Below the pieces are notes generated by a model, which saw nothing but the letters and a program-made list of their open reading frames with translations, did no database searches and had not been told where the DNA came from. A stretch of 64,000 nucleotides of DNA, from assembly GCF_932526225.1 (NCBI RefSeq), contig NC_064037.1:3439203-3503202 (forward strand), read 5' to 3'. A program made the position numbers and the translations under genes. Positions 23,496 through 36,800 of the stretch are shown here, in pieces. This DNA is from Nematostella vectensis (lineage: Eukaryota > Cnidaria > Anthozoa > Actiniaria > Edwardsiidae). Numbering within the stretch: the first letter of the stretch is position 1; every line of letters starts with the position of its first letter.

Positions 23496-24508
23496 CTGCT
23501 GTCAACCCGCGTAAGACTGGGTCTACCGTCAAGGCCTTTGCATAAGTAATAACTTGCGTCGCCCTTCGCCCTACATTAGCTTAAATAAATAGGTACGCCT
23601 TACTATTTTTTTTCTTAAATCATTCTTGTTTTTTTTTTTTAACATTTTAATTTCTTTTTTTATTTGACGCTCCATGCTCTCTTTATATTTTTTCCGGAGT
23701 TGAAAGTGCAACGGGTTGCCTGTGGTTTTTAACTATTCCCAGACTTCTGGGAGTGTGCAAAAAAAGCCAAAGCCAAAACGGAAAATTTTGAGAACTACAA
23801 AGAGAAAGTACTCGATTTTATGCCCAATCAATCATGGTTTGCTTTGATTATTGAGTACTTTGTCTCAATTACGAGCCCAAGAGGTTGATGGCCCACTGAT
23901 CAATGGTAAGATTAACAAATTCCAGCATACACATTCCCCAATCTCCTTCAAGACCTCATATCACACGAAACGATAGCGACATAGCAATAACTAACAGTTA
24001 AGTCAATTTCAATTGAGTTTACTAACAACTCCATTGATCTAATGGCAATTTGCTCATTTTTTTTTTTGATAAGTTACTTTCTGTATTGGGTTTCCTAACG
24101 TTAGATAAGTGTTTAGAGTATCTTTATCCTCAGTCGTTCTTTTGTACTGTATGCTCGAATCTCACGTGACAACTTGCAGCCAAGTGGGGTATGACATCAT
24201 ATTTGTCTATAGCCACTAGGGAACAGGGCTATACTTTAATATATTATTAGGAAATTACCAGTAGGAGCATGGCTCTGTCACCACAATTTTTTAATGGTTT
24301 TGTATTGTGCCCTCCCCCCCCCCCCCCTCCCTCATATTTTGAGGCCTGAAACAGCTCTGGGGGAAGAGGGGGAAGAAAGGGGGGCTCCGTATTGTTGGAT
24401 GGAGATGCAAGGGATTCTTTGATGCTTGTTTCTGGATACACTTTCTGGTAACTTCATTTCAGTATTTCCTTGTTGATGATATCTTATCTATCATCAGCAA
24501 GCCTAACC

Positions 24509-27500
24509 ATGTCACGTGGTGAATTCGGTCGGGGTGATGGCAGAGACTATGGTGCGTTCGGAGATGGTAGGAGCGACCTACATGGACAAGGGCAAAGCAG
24601 CCATAGAGCAGGATACCAGAGAGAAGGTACAATTGCATGTCCCTTGGTAACCACAATGTCTTGTGAAAACCAACTTTGATTGCTCCTAGAGGAAATAACT
24701 TTAAAGTCTCTAATTTGTTACTCAAACAATTTCCTTTATTTCTTTGTTTCAGGCAATGCTAGAGAGGAGTTCCAAAATCTAAGTGATTCTGTTAGTAGCA
24801 GTATATTCCAGATTAATAATAACAGTAAGTTATGTCTTTTTATATTTTTCTTTTACCCTTTTAAATTCACAGTAATGATGATTCCAGTTACAAGAGCTTG
24901 GTAACAAATGACCAGTTACCAACTCTCTGCTATGAAAGACACACTCTAGTGAACATGATCTTATTAATTTGCATGCTCACAGTATATACAGCTGATTTTC
25001 TCTCTCTGTTGTAGCATCTGCTTTGGAAAGGATACTCAGGCAAATCACTTCAGGAAAGGATAAAGTTTCTGCTGAAAAAATGTAAGATTCTAATTAGATT
25101 TGCCTTTTCCCAGGTTGTTTTTAATCTACAGCTGTTCTTCAACTCCAATTCATCTGCATCTACATCTTAAAGTAGATAATTGACATAAGAGATGGAGATA
25201 AATTTGTAATGGAGAGCAACAACTAACTAATGGAAAATATAACTTGTGGTGTTAAAACACTACCTACCCTAGATAATTAAAAACTCTTTTTTCTCTATTA
25301 TAGACACCGTATCCAGCAAGGCACCAACAAGCTTGCCAGTGAAACCACTCACTTGCTCAAACAGATGAGTACCATGTGTGGTGGAACTTCCCCTTCTAGT
25401 GTGAGTGATAATTATGATAAGGAATGCTGTTAATGACTGTCATTATTTATGATGGTAATGGTTATAATGATGTTGAAGATAATAATTGTCATGATAAAGT
25501 GGTGATGATGATGTTGATGATTGTGGAGTTGAAGATGGTGGTGGTGATGATGGTGTTTATGATGGCAATGATGATAGTGATGGATGATGATAATGATGGG
25601 TGATGGCGTTGGTGGTGTTGATAATGGCAATATTTGATGTTGTTGATGTGATGGTGAGATTGCTGATTGGTGATCAATGTTATCCATTTCCCAACCGTAG
25701 CGACAACAAAGAATTCAACATGAAAGGCTAAAAGAGGAGTTCAGAGACTCGATATCAAGATATTACTCTGTCCAGAATGTGAGTATACATTTGAATTATA
25801 TCCATGAAACTCTGCTGAGAAGAATCCTATCTACTAAATCCTATATATATATATTTTTTAATGAGAACCAAATAATTATAGTGTTTATTATAAAATGCTC
25901 ATTTTAGAAAGTCGCTGAGCAAGAGAAATTAATTGTTCGCTCAACAAGGGAACCTGGTTACTCACAGTTGGATGATGATTTTGGCACTGAAAAGTCGAGC
26001 TTGATTGAAGAGGATAGTAGTAGGTAAGTGCATGTTTGAGTTGGATGATGATTTTGGCACTGAAAAGTCGAGCTTGATTGAACAGGATAGTAGGAGGTAA
26101 GTGCATGTTTGAGTTGGATGATGATTTTGGCACTGAAAAGTCGAGCTTGATTGAAGAGGATAGTAGGAGGTAAGTGCATGTTTGAGCAATAATTGCTCTG
26201 AGTTTTGTTGAAAAAGGATGGGGAATATTCTAAAAAACCTATCTTACTTTAGGTTATTATAACTTATGTGTGGCTAAATATCTTTTGAACCCCAGCAGTT
26301 GACAGTTTGTGCAATGTGATTTGGTGCACTTTGTAGGGCCAGTCAAGAACAACTCTCAGAGCAAATAACAATAGATGAGGGACTTATTTACGAAAGAGAA
26401 GAAAGAATTCGAGAGATCGAGGTACGGTATTTATAACAAGTCATTTTTAGTTCAATTAGAACACTATTATAAGATGTAATGTCCAACTTTTTTGCATTTA
26501 AAGGGTGATATTCTGGATATAAATGAGATATTCCGTGACCTGGCCACCATGGTGTATGAGCAAGGAGAAACAATTGGTAACAGTAACTATTAATTAGAGC
26601 TAAATCACAATATTGGGAACTTATGATGACGTGTATGTCATATTTGGTAACTACCCTATATGTATTGTTTGATTGTAAAACACTACTGTGTTTTTTTATC
26701 AACCTGACATGCCTGTGAATGTTTTTGATGATAAGGTAGCCTCGAATTGGTTGAGGTAGCTCTGATTGGTCTGCATTTGAACCTTCAAATTTATTTGTTT
26801 AAGTCTTTAAGTCTTTCATAACTATAACGTCCTGAGACACCTGTAAAATATAGGCCAACTTAAAAACGTCAGAAATGCAAACTAAACATCACCAGACCCG
26901 GATACTCATGGATTCATCCAAGGCAGAGACAAGCTTCAAAAGCACATCTAAGCTATGTAATAGAATTGACTCCATTTCAAAATATTAACCTTGATTTCGG
27001 ACCAATTCGTAAACAAATGCTTAAACTCAGAAACATTCCGGATTCCGAACTACAAATAAAGACAAGTAAACACAGATCATGTCATAAATAGATACCTTTA
27101 TTCAGGTCCCATTTTAAAGCCATCAGCCACAATAATCGATGCTAAAACCTCTATTAGAAGGGAGTCTTCATGTTTCGGCTAAATTGCATGGCTGCACTGC
27201 ATCATGGGAGTCTTGGAAACACCTTCACAGAGAGGCAGCCCCCCCTATAATCATAACAGTTTTTTTATAAGTCTGTTTGCTCCAAAGCCAAAAAAAAAAA
27301 AATTTCAAGGTCCAAGGAACCCAGAATAAGCCTGAAAACAATTTTTGAATAATGTTGGGTAGCAAAGGTGTACCACATTGGAGAGTATGAGGCCATTCAC
27401 TAGAAAATTCCTTTCCCACTCGGTGAAACCCGAACAAGAAATTATCTCATTGAATCAACTTCAGTGTGCAAACATCCATAAGCACAGCATTAATTATGCC

Positions 27501-28238
27501 CAAATAGACTTCATGATGTCCTAAGGCACTCTCCAGATGTCAAAAAGCTGAAATTTTTAAGCAAATTACAAGAAAAACTGTTGTAAGCAACAGGATGTAG
27601 CAATGCCATTGCTAGATTGAAAAGACACCGCAGTGCATTATTGGAAACTTCAAGTCATACCGTCTTGGGTCAGTGGTAGTTTAGCTTAACTGGTAGTGTT
27701 GGACTTGAAATAGGGGGGGAGGTTTCTGATTTCAGTCTGTTTTTCTTAAAAAAAAATTTCTTTTAAAACTTTTTGTTGCAGACTCTATTGAGGGTAATAT
27801 TGAACAAGCCTACAATAACGTGGGAAGCGCTAATATCCAGCTACAAAAAGCCAGCAAACTGCAGGTTAGTACTCAGATATTAGCATACAGTAATAAGGGG
27901 GGATATTTTTCTGGGGGGAGTTGACGTAAAACCTTTTTTATTTATGCAGCAGTTGTTGTGTTGATTAGTGGACCAGAACCACAAAGTACACAAAAAATGT
28001 GATGCCATTTTTATCTTTACCATTCCAAGGGAATTGAATTACTAAGAGGCCCGTCCCTGCATTTTTCTCTGGACACGCCACTGCTGATTGCCCTCCAAAA
28101 GAAAAAAATAAACTTATTACTTTTTGTCTGTTTGATTTTTTTTAGAAAGCTGCACGCAAGAAGATGTGCCTATTACTTTTGGTTCTTGTGATCATAGGTG
28201 GCATAATTGCATTGATTGTTGTACTGACAAAAAAGTAG
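24509..28238 (+). CDS. STX12: Syntaxin-7/12-like Qa-SNARE, copy B (complete)
   Basis: Ten exons: 24509-24626, 24753-24824, 25015-25081, 25304-25400, 25701-25778, 25908-26023, 26337-26421, 26504-26576, 27782-27864 and 28146-28238. Total 882 nt, 293 aa. The start MSRGEFGRGDG has AACCATG context; an in-frame ATG at 24470 is an alternative. Domains: Gly-rich N-terminus 1-40, Habc about 41-145, SNARE motif about 200-260, TM about 271-290. All core layers are canonical: I214, I217, F221, L224, V228, zero-layer Q231, I235, I238, I242, A245, V249, A252, A259. Known: endosomal/lysosomal fusion t-SNARE. KKMC at the TM start and RQQR..ERL in Habc resemble STX12. The exon 25908-26023 donor lies in a 73-bp minisatellite. 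AATAAA at 28726-28731. Confidence 0.96.
25968..26186 (+). repeat. 73-bp minisatellite x3 spanning a 5' splice site (syntaxin B)
   Basis: Exactly three 73-bp units (219 bp), the same exon-donor unit as in copy A, which has seven. The functional donor is the first (exon end 26023). Confidence 0.93.
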
Positions 28239-28308
28239 ATAGGCACAAAGCACACACTTCAATATAATCTGCACTAGCCATGCTACATATGAACCCCGCC
28301 ACACTTTA

Positions 28309-28466
28309 CAGGGACGGATCTAGGGGTGGGCCGAGCTTACCCCCCTTTTTTCAGATATTTGGCTTAGAAATGTAAGCAAATCCATGGAAGAACAATGAAT
28401 CTCCCCGCTTCATGAAACCTTTGCTTCTGTTCTTTTTTTTTTTTTTAACTCCTGGACCCGCCCCTG
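28309..28466. mobile_element. hAT-like MITE downstream of syntaxin B
   Basis: Duplicate of the element at 19398-19557, with the same CAGGG(A/G)CGG ends. Confidence 0.6.
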
Positions 28467-29438
28467 CTTTATACTTCCTTCTCCCACTCCTAACCCCTAA
28501 TGTAGCTGAAAGTTACTAACAGTCTGTAAGAACAGACTGTGAAATTTGCACTTGATCCTCTGAGCTAAAATAATTATAACGATGATATGATAGGAGGAAA
28601 ATCCATGCTTATACTATGATAATATGTGTGATATAGAAGCATGCAACCCTCAGAATGTGTAACTCTTGCATCATGATATTTTCATTATTCAAGCATCATA
28701 GATAAAATAGAATATTCAAATGCCAAATAAATACATACCTAGTAGATAAGGGCTTAGCCAGTCCCGAAAAAATAGGGTCACAAGGAAGTTAATTGTGGTT
28801 CATTATGATTCCTTTCCCATCTTTTTCCCGAGAATGGGTGGTTTCCTCATGGAGAGGATCCCCCTAGCTAGGCAACCACGCTAGGCGAAAATGGGTATCT
28901 ACTGATAGATCTTGTATCAGATAATTATTGCATTCTGAAACACATGCGTCAAATTCAGGTTAGTTTAGACATTCTGTTTATTTCCAGAAATAATTATTCT
29001 TTACATTACATTATCATTTATAAAAGTATTTCAAAAGCTATATAGATAGAATTAGTCTCGTTACACCTCTTATAGTGCTACTTATCAATTGGAAGCAGTA
29101 AAAGTTTTTTTAATTATACAATGATTTGTTGGATTTGTTACAATTGTCGTAATCCAAGATCTTTGGAATTCATGCGTATCTAAGGGAATAAAACATAGTA
29201 TTGTCGTACCCAAACGGGCAAAACACTGTGTTCCATCTATTTACAAAATAAGGGCGTAGCAGACTCTGGAGGGAGGGGGATGATGGTGTTTGTGTTTGGT
29301 GGTGCTCCTTTCCTTTTTGGACTAAAATTTAGAAGAAATTTAAGTGAGCTAATTCCAGATATTTTCCTCCTGCTATTTGCTTATGTGTTCCCTCACGCCT
29401 TCGTGAAATAACCCTGGATCCAACTGTTTATCATTAAT

Positions 29439-29910
29439 TTTTTTCAAGAAATGGGGGTAGCAAATCCATTTTGCAGAGTAATTTGCTATGTTTAAAGAAA
29501 CGAGCCCTTCTTATTTGACCATGAATCCTGTTGCAAGAGAAATAAAACGCTTTAAGTAGCGTTAGCAAAAAAAAGGCTAGAACTCTCCCAAAAGGACAAT
29601 GAAATAATCATACTATCTAGTTCTGCGATTTTACATTCTCACATCTGCCCTGTCAGAAGATACGCCTCCCCTCCTACCAAAGAATCAATACGATTCGCTC
29701 AAAACGATTTTTTCTGCTTCTTGTTTGTCGTAAAATATCGGACCATTATATCGCTTTATCACAACTCTGATTCAAGTATAATATAAAACCAATTTCAAAT
29801 TATGCCTATTTACTCATTTTTGTTCGTGTGTCAATGTATAGGTTATAACGCTCTTAGGCATGGTTTTACTTTATTTCGACCTGTATGACGACAGTGGCAT
29901 ATCCCAGAGT
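29439..29910. other. AT-rich spacer, no gene seen
   Basis: Unique sequence after the duplication edge, with scattered stops in all frames. The plus-strand tttatt at 29870-29875 could be a distant minus-strand poly(A) signal for the LamG gene. Confidence 0.4.
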
Positions 29911-30182
29911 AGAAATCAACACAAGGTTGAAAAGGTATGTTAAAAGCCAACGAAGGGCTAACGCTCGAAACGTCAGCGCAACTACTCTGTTTAACAGAGG
30001 CGTTTAACATACCTTTTCAACCTTGTGTTGATTTATACCTTTTTACACCTGCCTACGCAGACCATCTAGTTTTTCTACAGCTTGCCTGTAGTCCTTCTAG
30101 TTATTCCATTATGCAGAAAAAGACCTTCCGGTAGACCATCTAGTTTTTCTACAGCTTGCCTGTAGTCTTTCTAGTTATATCA
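29911..30182. mobile_element. Short Penelope-like insertion with hammerhead-like motif
   Basis: It is flanked by a 15-bp direct repeat GGCATATCCCAGAGT (29896-29910 and 30183-30197), a clear target duplication. Inside, about 30-nt inverted arms (29915-29944 and 30002-30032) enclose CCAACGAAGGGCTAACGCTC followed by GAAACGTC. This resembles a type of hammerhead ribozyme found with Penelope-like retroelements: CUGANGA, a stem II, then GAAA and a GUC cleavage triplet. Here the first box reads CCAACGA, with two changes, so it is probably inactive. A 45-bp piece starting AGACCATCTAGTTTTTC is repeated at about 30059 and 30135. Confidence 0.55.
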
Positions 30183-30334
30183 GGCATATCCCAGAGTGTT
30201 TGATAAGTCATCACCAGTCTCCAAAAGCCCCAAAGTAACATGGCGCGAAACATGGGCATATGCAAGTCAGTCAGTAAGAAAATACTGTTTTTTTCGATCG
30301 AGTGGGAGGGGCTTGCGTCCTCTTTGCCCAACCC

Positions 30335-30775
30335 TAGCTCCGCCCTTAAGTAACCCCAGCAACGGCCCTGAATTAACCCTAGCAACGGCCCTAAAATCCC
30401 CCTAGCTATGGTCGTAAAATCACCCTAGCTACGGCCCTGAAGTCACCTTAGCTACGGCCCGCTGGTAAATCTATCTACGGCCCTGAAGTAACCTTAGCTA
30501 CGTCCCTGAAGTAACCATAGCTGCAGCCCTGAAGTAACCCTAGCAACGGTCCTGAAGTAACCCTAGCAACGGCCCTAAAATCACCCTAGCTACGGCCCTG
30601 AAGTCACCCTAGCTACGGCCCTGAGGTAACCCTAGTTACGGCCCTGATGTAACCCTAGGCTACGGCCCTGAAGTAACCATAGCTACGGCCCTGATGTAAC
30701 TCTAGTTACGGCCCTGAAGTAACCCGAGTTACGGTCCTGATGTAACCCTAGACTACGGCCCTGAAGTCTCTACTG
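30335..30775. repeat. 23-bp minisatellite, about 18 units
   Basis: Imperfect tandem units of CTAGCTACGGCCCTGAAGTA plus ACC, with variants such as GCAACGGCCCTAAAATC. It lies just beyond the stop codon of the minus-strand LamG gene, in its probable 3' UTR or flank. Confidence 0.88.
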
Positions 30776-30851
30776 ACGTCTTGACGTTAGCGGCAATCAT
30801 CTGTCCTTCAACTCATTAGAACCCATCTTTGTGACCCATCTATGCTCCAAT

Positions 30852-33800
30852 TCACGCCATTGTTTCGCCTTTCGGTGGCTTATTCGGAGAGACGTAGAAG
30901 GCGGGCTGTTCGTATCCTCTTGCTGGGTGGATTTCAGCCTCGCTGTCTGTAGGCTCTCCCTTATTTGGCTTGAACGAACCACTATACCTAGAGAATAATG
31001 TACTGTTATTAGAGTATTTATGTAAATCCGCTAAAAAGATTACACAAAAAGCCTCCCTTAAAAATTCAGGCCCCCTTTCTGAATGATGAAACAGGGGCGG
31101 TTTTATAGCTTTTCGCTATATGGAAGGTTTGGCTTAGTGACAAAGGGGGGAGGGGTCATTTTGTTTTTGTTACATATACGGCTTTCTGTCAGCCCAAAGG
31201 GGGTTTAGACCCCCTAAACCCTCCCCCTTGATCCGCTACTGGGAAAAAGAAAATTAATGAGATGTTTAGTATATAGCATTGAAGAATAAGAAGGTTCTCA
31301 TATCTTAAGTTTATCTCATCCTTATCGAAATATGACGCAAAACAATCATAAATTTATAATTTTCACAACGAAAAACACATAGAACCCAGATTAAAACCTC
31401 ACGAAGTTTAACCCATTTCCCTGAAGAGCCCACCATAAAAGGGTACCAGGTGACGCGTCGTGTCAGCAGGCTCACCTATTGTTCCAGCGGTATAGCAGGA
31501 ATACCGTAATGCCCACGGCTATGACGGCAGCAATGACGATGATAACGATGATCAGGGGGGACACGCTATGATCAGGGGGGGCATCCCGCCTCGACATGAC
31601 CACGCCCTCAGAGGGTGTGGGGTATGTTAATCGCCTCACGGGTCGCGTCGCGGGACGTTCGGTGTCTGAGATGACGTTATCCGTAAATGAACCTTTTGTT
31701 AAATAAATGGAAATGTTCAGTATTCATATAGCGTGCATGCGACTGACATTACTCGTCACTATAGACCACTATAGGGACTGCATGCTGTACGCAATTTACA
31801 AACGTGATATGAGTGACCGTCAGTGGGTAAGTGCTGCCAATATAGCCAGGCTATAAATGCATGACTACACCTGAACAAGTGCGTTTTGTTCGTTCGTTCG
31901 TTTGTTTGTTTGTTTGTTGCACCCAAAAACTAAAAACTGGTGAGCCTGTGCTCGGTACTCAATTTTATTCCTTTAGAATTCTTCATTGCTCTCGAAAGTT
32001 CATTTATCTTGTTATGAAAATTATAAAAAGTCGACAAATAAAATATTGTATTGTATAGCATATCGTAGTAAACGTTATATCTGTACCCAAAAAAGGGGTG
32101 AGCAAAGGAGAACAAGGGTGAGCAAGGAATATGGATTTGTTACTGGTAAACAGTGGAGAAAAAAAACTCATTCGAGGACATGGCCGAGAACCGAACCTCG
32201 TCCAGATGCGGTAAAATGAGAAAAAATAGACCATACTTCCAGACATGCGCTGAAACACCGTATGGCAGCATAAAGCTTTACGGCTAAGCTGGAGATTTCG
32301 GCCCCAGCACCGCTATCTAGCGAACTGTACAACACAAAGGAACCTGAGGTACCCGCGCATTAATGGGGAGGCAATAACCAGGATCCCAGCCCTGTCTTAG
32401 TCGGTTACGCCACGCACAGCTCGCTGAGATGTATACTGAAAAATATCGGGGTCTTTTTCACGCTTGCGTCTCTTGGGAATAGGTGTGTTGCTATAGTAAT
32501 AGAGTGATGTCGTCATTATGTTCAGCGCGCTACGACCTAGGTTTGAATTGCTGTATTGCTGCCTTTGTACTTCATTGTCCAATCACGCACGTGCATATGA
32601 CATTTTCTGTGCCCAAAACAAGCAAGCTACATTGAAATGCACGCAATCTGATGTTTTGTGTTTAAGGTTATTTTTTAGAAAATACTGTGATTAAACCTCT
32701 CGTAAAGGGACTCTCCTCGAATTTGTTGGGAGCATTTAACGAGATTCTAGAGTTCATATTTTCCTTTGCACAGGAATCGGGTTTGGGGGTCTCAAACCTT
32801 AATGAAGTGTCCAAAAATTATAAATCCAGGATTTGAAGTCTCACACGCTGTAACGACGCACTTGGCTAAAAATCTTACAAAGGATTTTCATCGTAGTATT
32901 TGCTAATAAATAGTGTTACAGACAGCTTCGTTATGTTTAGTTGCTATTATTGTTTACAGTGAAGATACTTGCTCAACCTTGCTCCTGGGAGCAAGAGTAA
33001 AAAAACGCAACCCCGTTCCTATTTAGCCTCCTCCGCAGGCGTCTCGAGTGTTAGTGTTTTTTAATTTTCAAATATTTTATAAATTGGGGTTCCTGTGGCG
33101 AGTTCCCTCTTTCAACTAACCCAGGTCCCCACTTTACTTTTCCTTGAAAACGCCATAGGAAGCCCGAGATCAAATAAAAAGGCCTTTTTCCGCTCGAGAC
33201 GCCTGCAGAGGGGTCTAGTTCCTATTCTAGGCATGGTGTAGTTGCTTATGTTGCTATTGTGGACCAGGATTATCCCGGGTGGGGTGGAATCCGATAAAAA
33301 CAGACGGGTTGATCGTCGGCAAAATCGATTTTAACCCTAGGGGATGGCACTTTGGACGTGGTCAACAGAAATTCTTACCCCTACAAATTGGGTGTGGACG
33401 AAGGAAATTTTTAACCCCAAGAGATGGCAGAATCGGAAAAAAAGTAATAGCAATTGGTTGAATTTTACACCCTAAGAGATAACAGAATCGAAAAAAAAAA
33501 ACGCTTAACAGCCCCTTAGGAATAGCAGTTGGTCGAGAGAGATATTAAAATCGGAAAAATCCTTCAACACCCCCTGAGGGATGTCATATGGTCGAAATAA
33601 ATTTTGTACCCTAAAAAATGTTGAAATTTCTGGAGAGTCCCCCCCCCCTCGGAGGATTATACACTTATCCATCAGTGCTATGCTGATAATATCTAGCAAG
33701 ATCCGCAAGACTTATGCTCTTAGGTCATGAGTGCAAATCGGGCTTATGGAGAAGCGGTTACATGCTTTTTTGCTCGTAAGGACCGAGCTTATAAAAAAGA

Positions 33801-36800
33801 CCGGAAAAGGTGATTTACCTTCGGGGGAGCAGTCCGGTAGCAAACACTCAGTGGGTCGGTCTTTACGACAACCATCATCATCCTCGTCATCACCGCCTCC
33901 AGGCTCACACCCTGAACCGACGGTCGTCTCCTTCCAGGGGAGAAGTACACGGTACAATCTGCCGTCAGGGACCCTGCCATGTGCTTTAAACCTGGGAAAA
34001 GGTGTCTTTAGATGCAGATGGCACATAAGGGATGGGGGGAGGCTTAATCACCCCAACCTCTCCCCTTGACCAAATTTAGACTGTCCTTAGACCTCACCCC
34101 CTGCCCGCATGCACCCTGTACAGAAGAGAGCCAAACCCCGTCCAAAAAGCGACAGCATTGCTGACAAAACAGCCATCATTATTACCCAGTAAGGCTGCCT
34201 CAGTAAGGCTGCCGCTTGTTTAGAGGTGCTGTGATTTAAGGGTTTAGAGATTGCAGTTTGTCAAATCACGCATTGTTTTCAGTTCAGCCCTTCCCCTACT
34301 TTTCAAAATACTCTAAGGCCCAGGGAATATAAAGTGGGATAAAAGTGCATTTTACTTGTTATTGCAATTTGCATATTGGCTTATTTAAAGCGAGGGAAGC
34401 GTTGTGTTCACAATAGAATAATGATATACAGACATAATTATATAAAATGATATTATCGCAGGAAAAGAAGATCTTTACCTTTCGTCGTCTGTTTGTCTGA
34501 GAATTTTGTCGAGAACATTAATTTCTTCAAATACGAACTGTTGCAGAAAACCGCTAAAGTTCCTTTTGCTGAGCGAGAGTGGTGAAACGATATTTCCTGT
34601 GTGTGCAAACAAAACAGGCATTATTTATCTGTCTTCTCTGTAGCCTTGACCTCCAGTTTCGACACCTGAACCAACCGCCGCGTATTACAGCGTCATACTG
34701 CTCTCGATTTGAGGCCGGTGCCAAGGCTCGACCCTGGGCCCACCGCACTTACGTGTTACCATCCGGCCCACGCCCGGCCCGTTACCCGCGGGATTGCACC
34801 TACCTGGGCCACCCCCAAAGTAAGCCACTCTGCTGTCGCCCTTGAGGTCGAGAGAGGACAAGCTGCCCGGTGTTTCTGCTTGCATCTGGACCCAGCCATA
34901 GTTGATGTCTAATATAACCTTGCGCTGGCGTCGAGTCACTTGGACCCAGTAATACGCGGACATATTGAGCGTCACGTTACTTTGCAAGATGAGGCTACCT
35001 GGGAAACCATATATGGGTATGAGCTATGCACATCTAAAGGGGCTCCACCAAGAATTGCGCTTCTCGTTGCGCATATAAAGCTTTATGTTTTGTGTGTGTT
35101 GCACAAGGAAATTATTAATGATAACTGCTTAGAAGTGAAAAAAAAAACAGCTTAGAACTATCTCTCCCGACTTGAAGGTCTACGAAATTGAAAAAAAAAA
35201 ACGCGAATACCACTTAAACATCTTGGGGACTGGCTTCAGAAAAACAAGTGCTTTTGAAAGAACAGTTGACATTCGAATTTTTGGACGCAAATTGACCCCT
35301 AATAAGAATGTAGAAATATCTTATAAAAAGAGTAAATCAAGAAAAAAATGGGCTTTTGTTTTAAAACAAAGGTCTCACCTCCACCAAGGTTGACACTCAA
35401 TCGTATCGCAGCGTTCACGAGCTCGATGAGAAAATGATCGGCTTCCCTGTCGCCCATGTACAGTACGATCCCGTTAGGGTTCTTGGCCACCATTCGGAAT
35501 GAGAGCTGGTTGACTTTCATGGACCAATCAGCGTAAGGATTGGTTTGGTTAGGGGTGTACGTGATGTAAGTAGACCCGTTTATGAACACCATTGACGACT
35601 CTGGAAAAAAAAAAACATGTAATGTTTAGATACACTTTGCTGTAAAAAAAAATGATAGGAAACAATTAATGTATACGAATAGAAAATAGATTACTGTAAG
35701 ACGTCTTAGGACCTGAGCAAAGAACAAAAGAACGCAACCATTGAAAATAAAATCGGGATTCTTTGGATATGGTTCTACGTGGTTTTGATGATATTTGCTC
35801 TTATGTTTCCATTTTCTTTGCTCAATTTATGCCAATGTCAGTTTATTGGTTGGGTCAGGAAGTAGTAATGTTTTACGTGAATGGAAAAAAAACATTTTCT
35901 TCCCTCCCACGTCCCATTCATTTGAGATAACAAAATTAATTCAATGCACGCAACTTCAATAGATAAAGGTGACGTAAATTGCGGAGTCACACTCAAAGAA
36001 TAAAGGATTAATTAAGTTATACGGAGGCGTAAAGTATCTCCTTGATGTATTGTCATCTACCATTCATCAACGGTTGCCGTACACCACACATACGCACGCT
36101 AATGGTACGTCATAAAAAAACGCCTCTAAGCGCTTTTGCGACATAGTGGTTATGAGGTGTCCAATTCCCCATATTCCAAATGTCACAGGCCTTGCCAGGG
36201 ATTTTTGCCGGGGTATACTTATTCACAAAATATTTTTGCGTACTCTAGTCCATGATTGTCACAAGCTTCATTCGAGAAACTAACGACACTCGCAGGATCT
36301 GAAAACTAACGTACTTGTAGCACGGGCAAACCAGACGAAATGTTCGTGTATCGAATATTATCGGTAATTTGTTCACCGAATATATCTGTAATAAAGCCAA
36401 TTTCTTGAAGTTGTTGTCATAGATTGATCTGTTTCCCTGGTTCCGTTTTAGCCGTGATTCATAACAGTTTAGGTGATTCTCCACCCATTCGATCCACGAA
36501 CATTTCGTCTGGTTCGCCCGTGCCTGTGGCCACACCGTCGTCTTTTTGGTTGCTGTGTTGATAAACTAGGTGTTCTTCATGCAAAATGGTCTTCGTTCCA
36601 ATAAATTCGCATCGAAATTGAACTTCAAATTGACATGCTTCCTTATTATGTATGCAGCTGGCAGGGAAAACTGCGCACGGAACAAGATTATCTAGTCCTC
36701 TTCGTTTGTCCAACGTGCAAAACCTTTTATAACAATTTTCATTAATCCCTCAAGTCTTCAAACTCTTAATGTATTTTTAAATGCTATACGTAATTTGTAA

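Larger units (their letters stand above)
25034..29438. repeat. Segmental duplication, unit B
   Basis: Colinear with 1-3404 plus 19157-20529 across exons, introns and about 1.2 kb of 3' flank. It lacks the 15.7-kb insertion and carries an uninterrupted gcatttttctctgg at the insertion site. Its left limit cannot be seen because unit A starts before the window. Confidence 0.93.
31666..33818. other. LamG gene intron between exons 5 and 6
   Basis: Holds a (GTTT)n run near 31885-31917, a SINE-like repeat at 32160-32465, a small TIR element at about 33026-33222, and loosely periodic (about 60 bp) TTTTAACCCC.AGAGATGGCAGAATCG-type sequence at about 33290-33620. I see no coding signal. Confidence 0.5.

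Noticed and set aside
33712-34069. 104- and 112-codon frames on opposite strands
   Set aside because: Only 33819-33983 (minus) is supported, by splice phase with the TM exon; the plus frame is a shadow.
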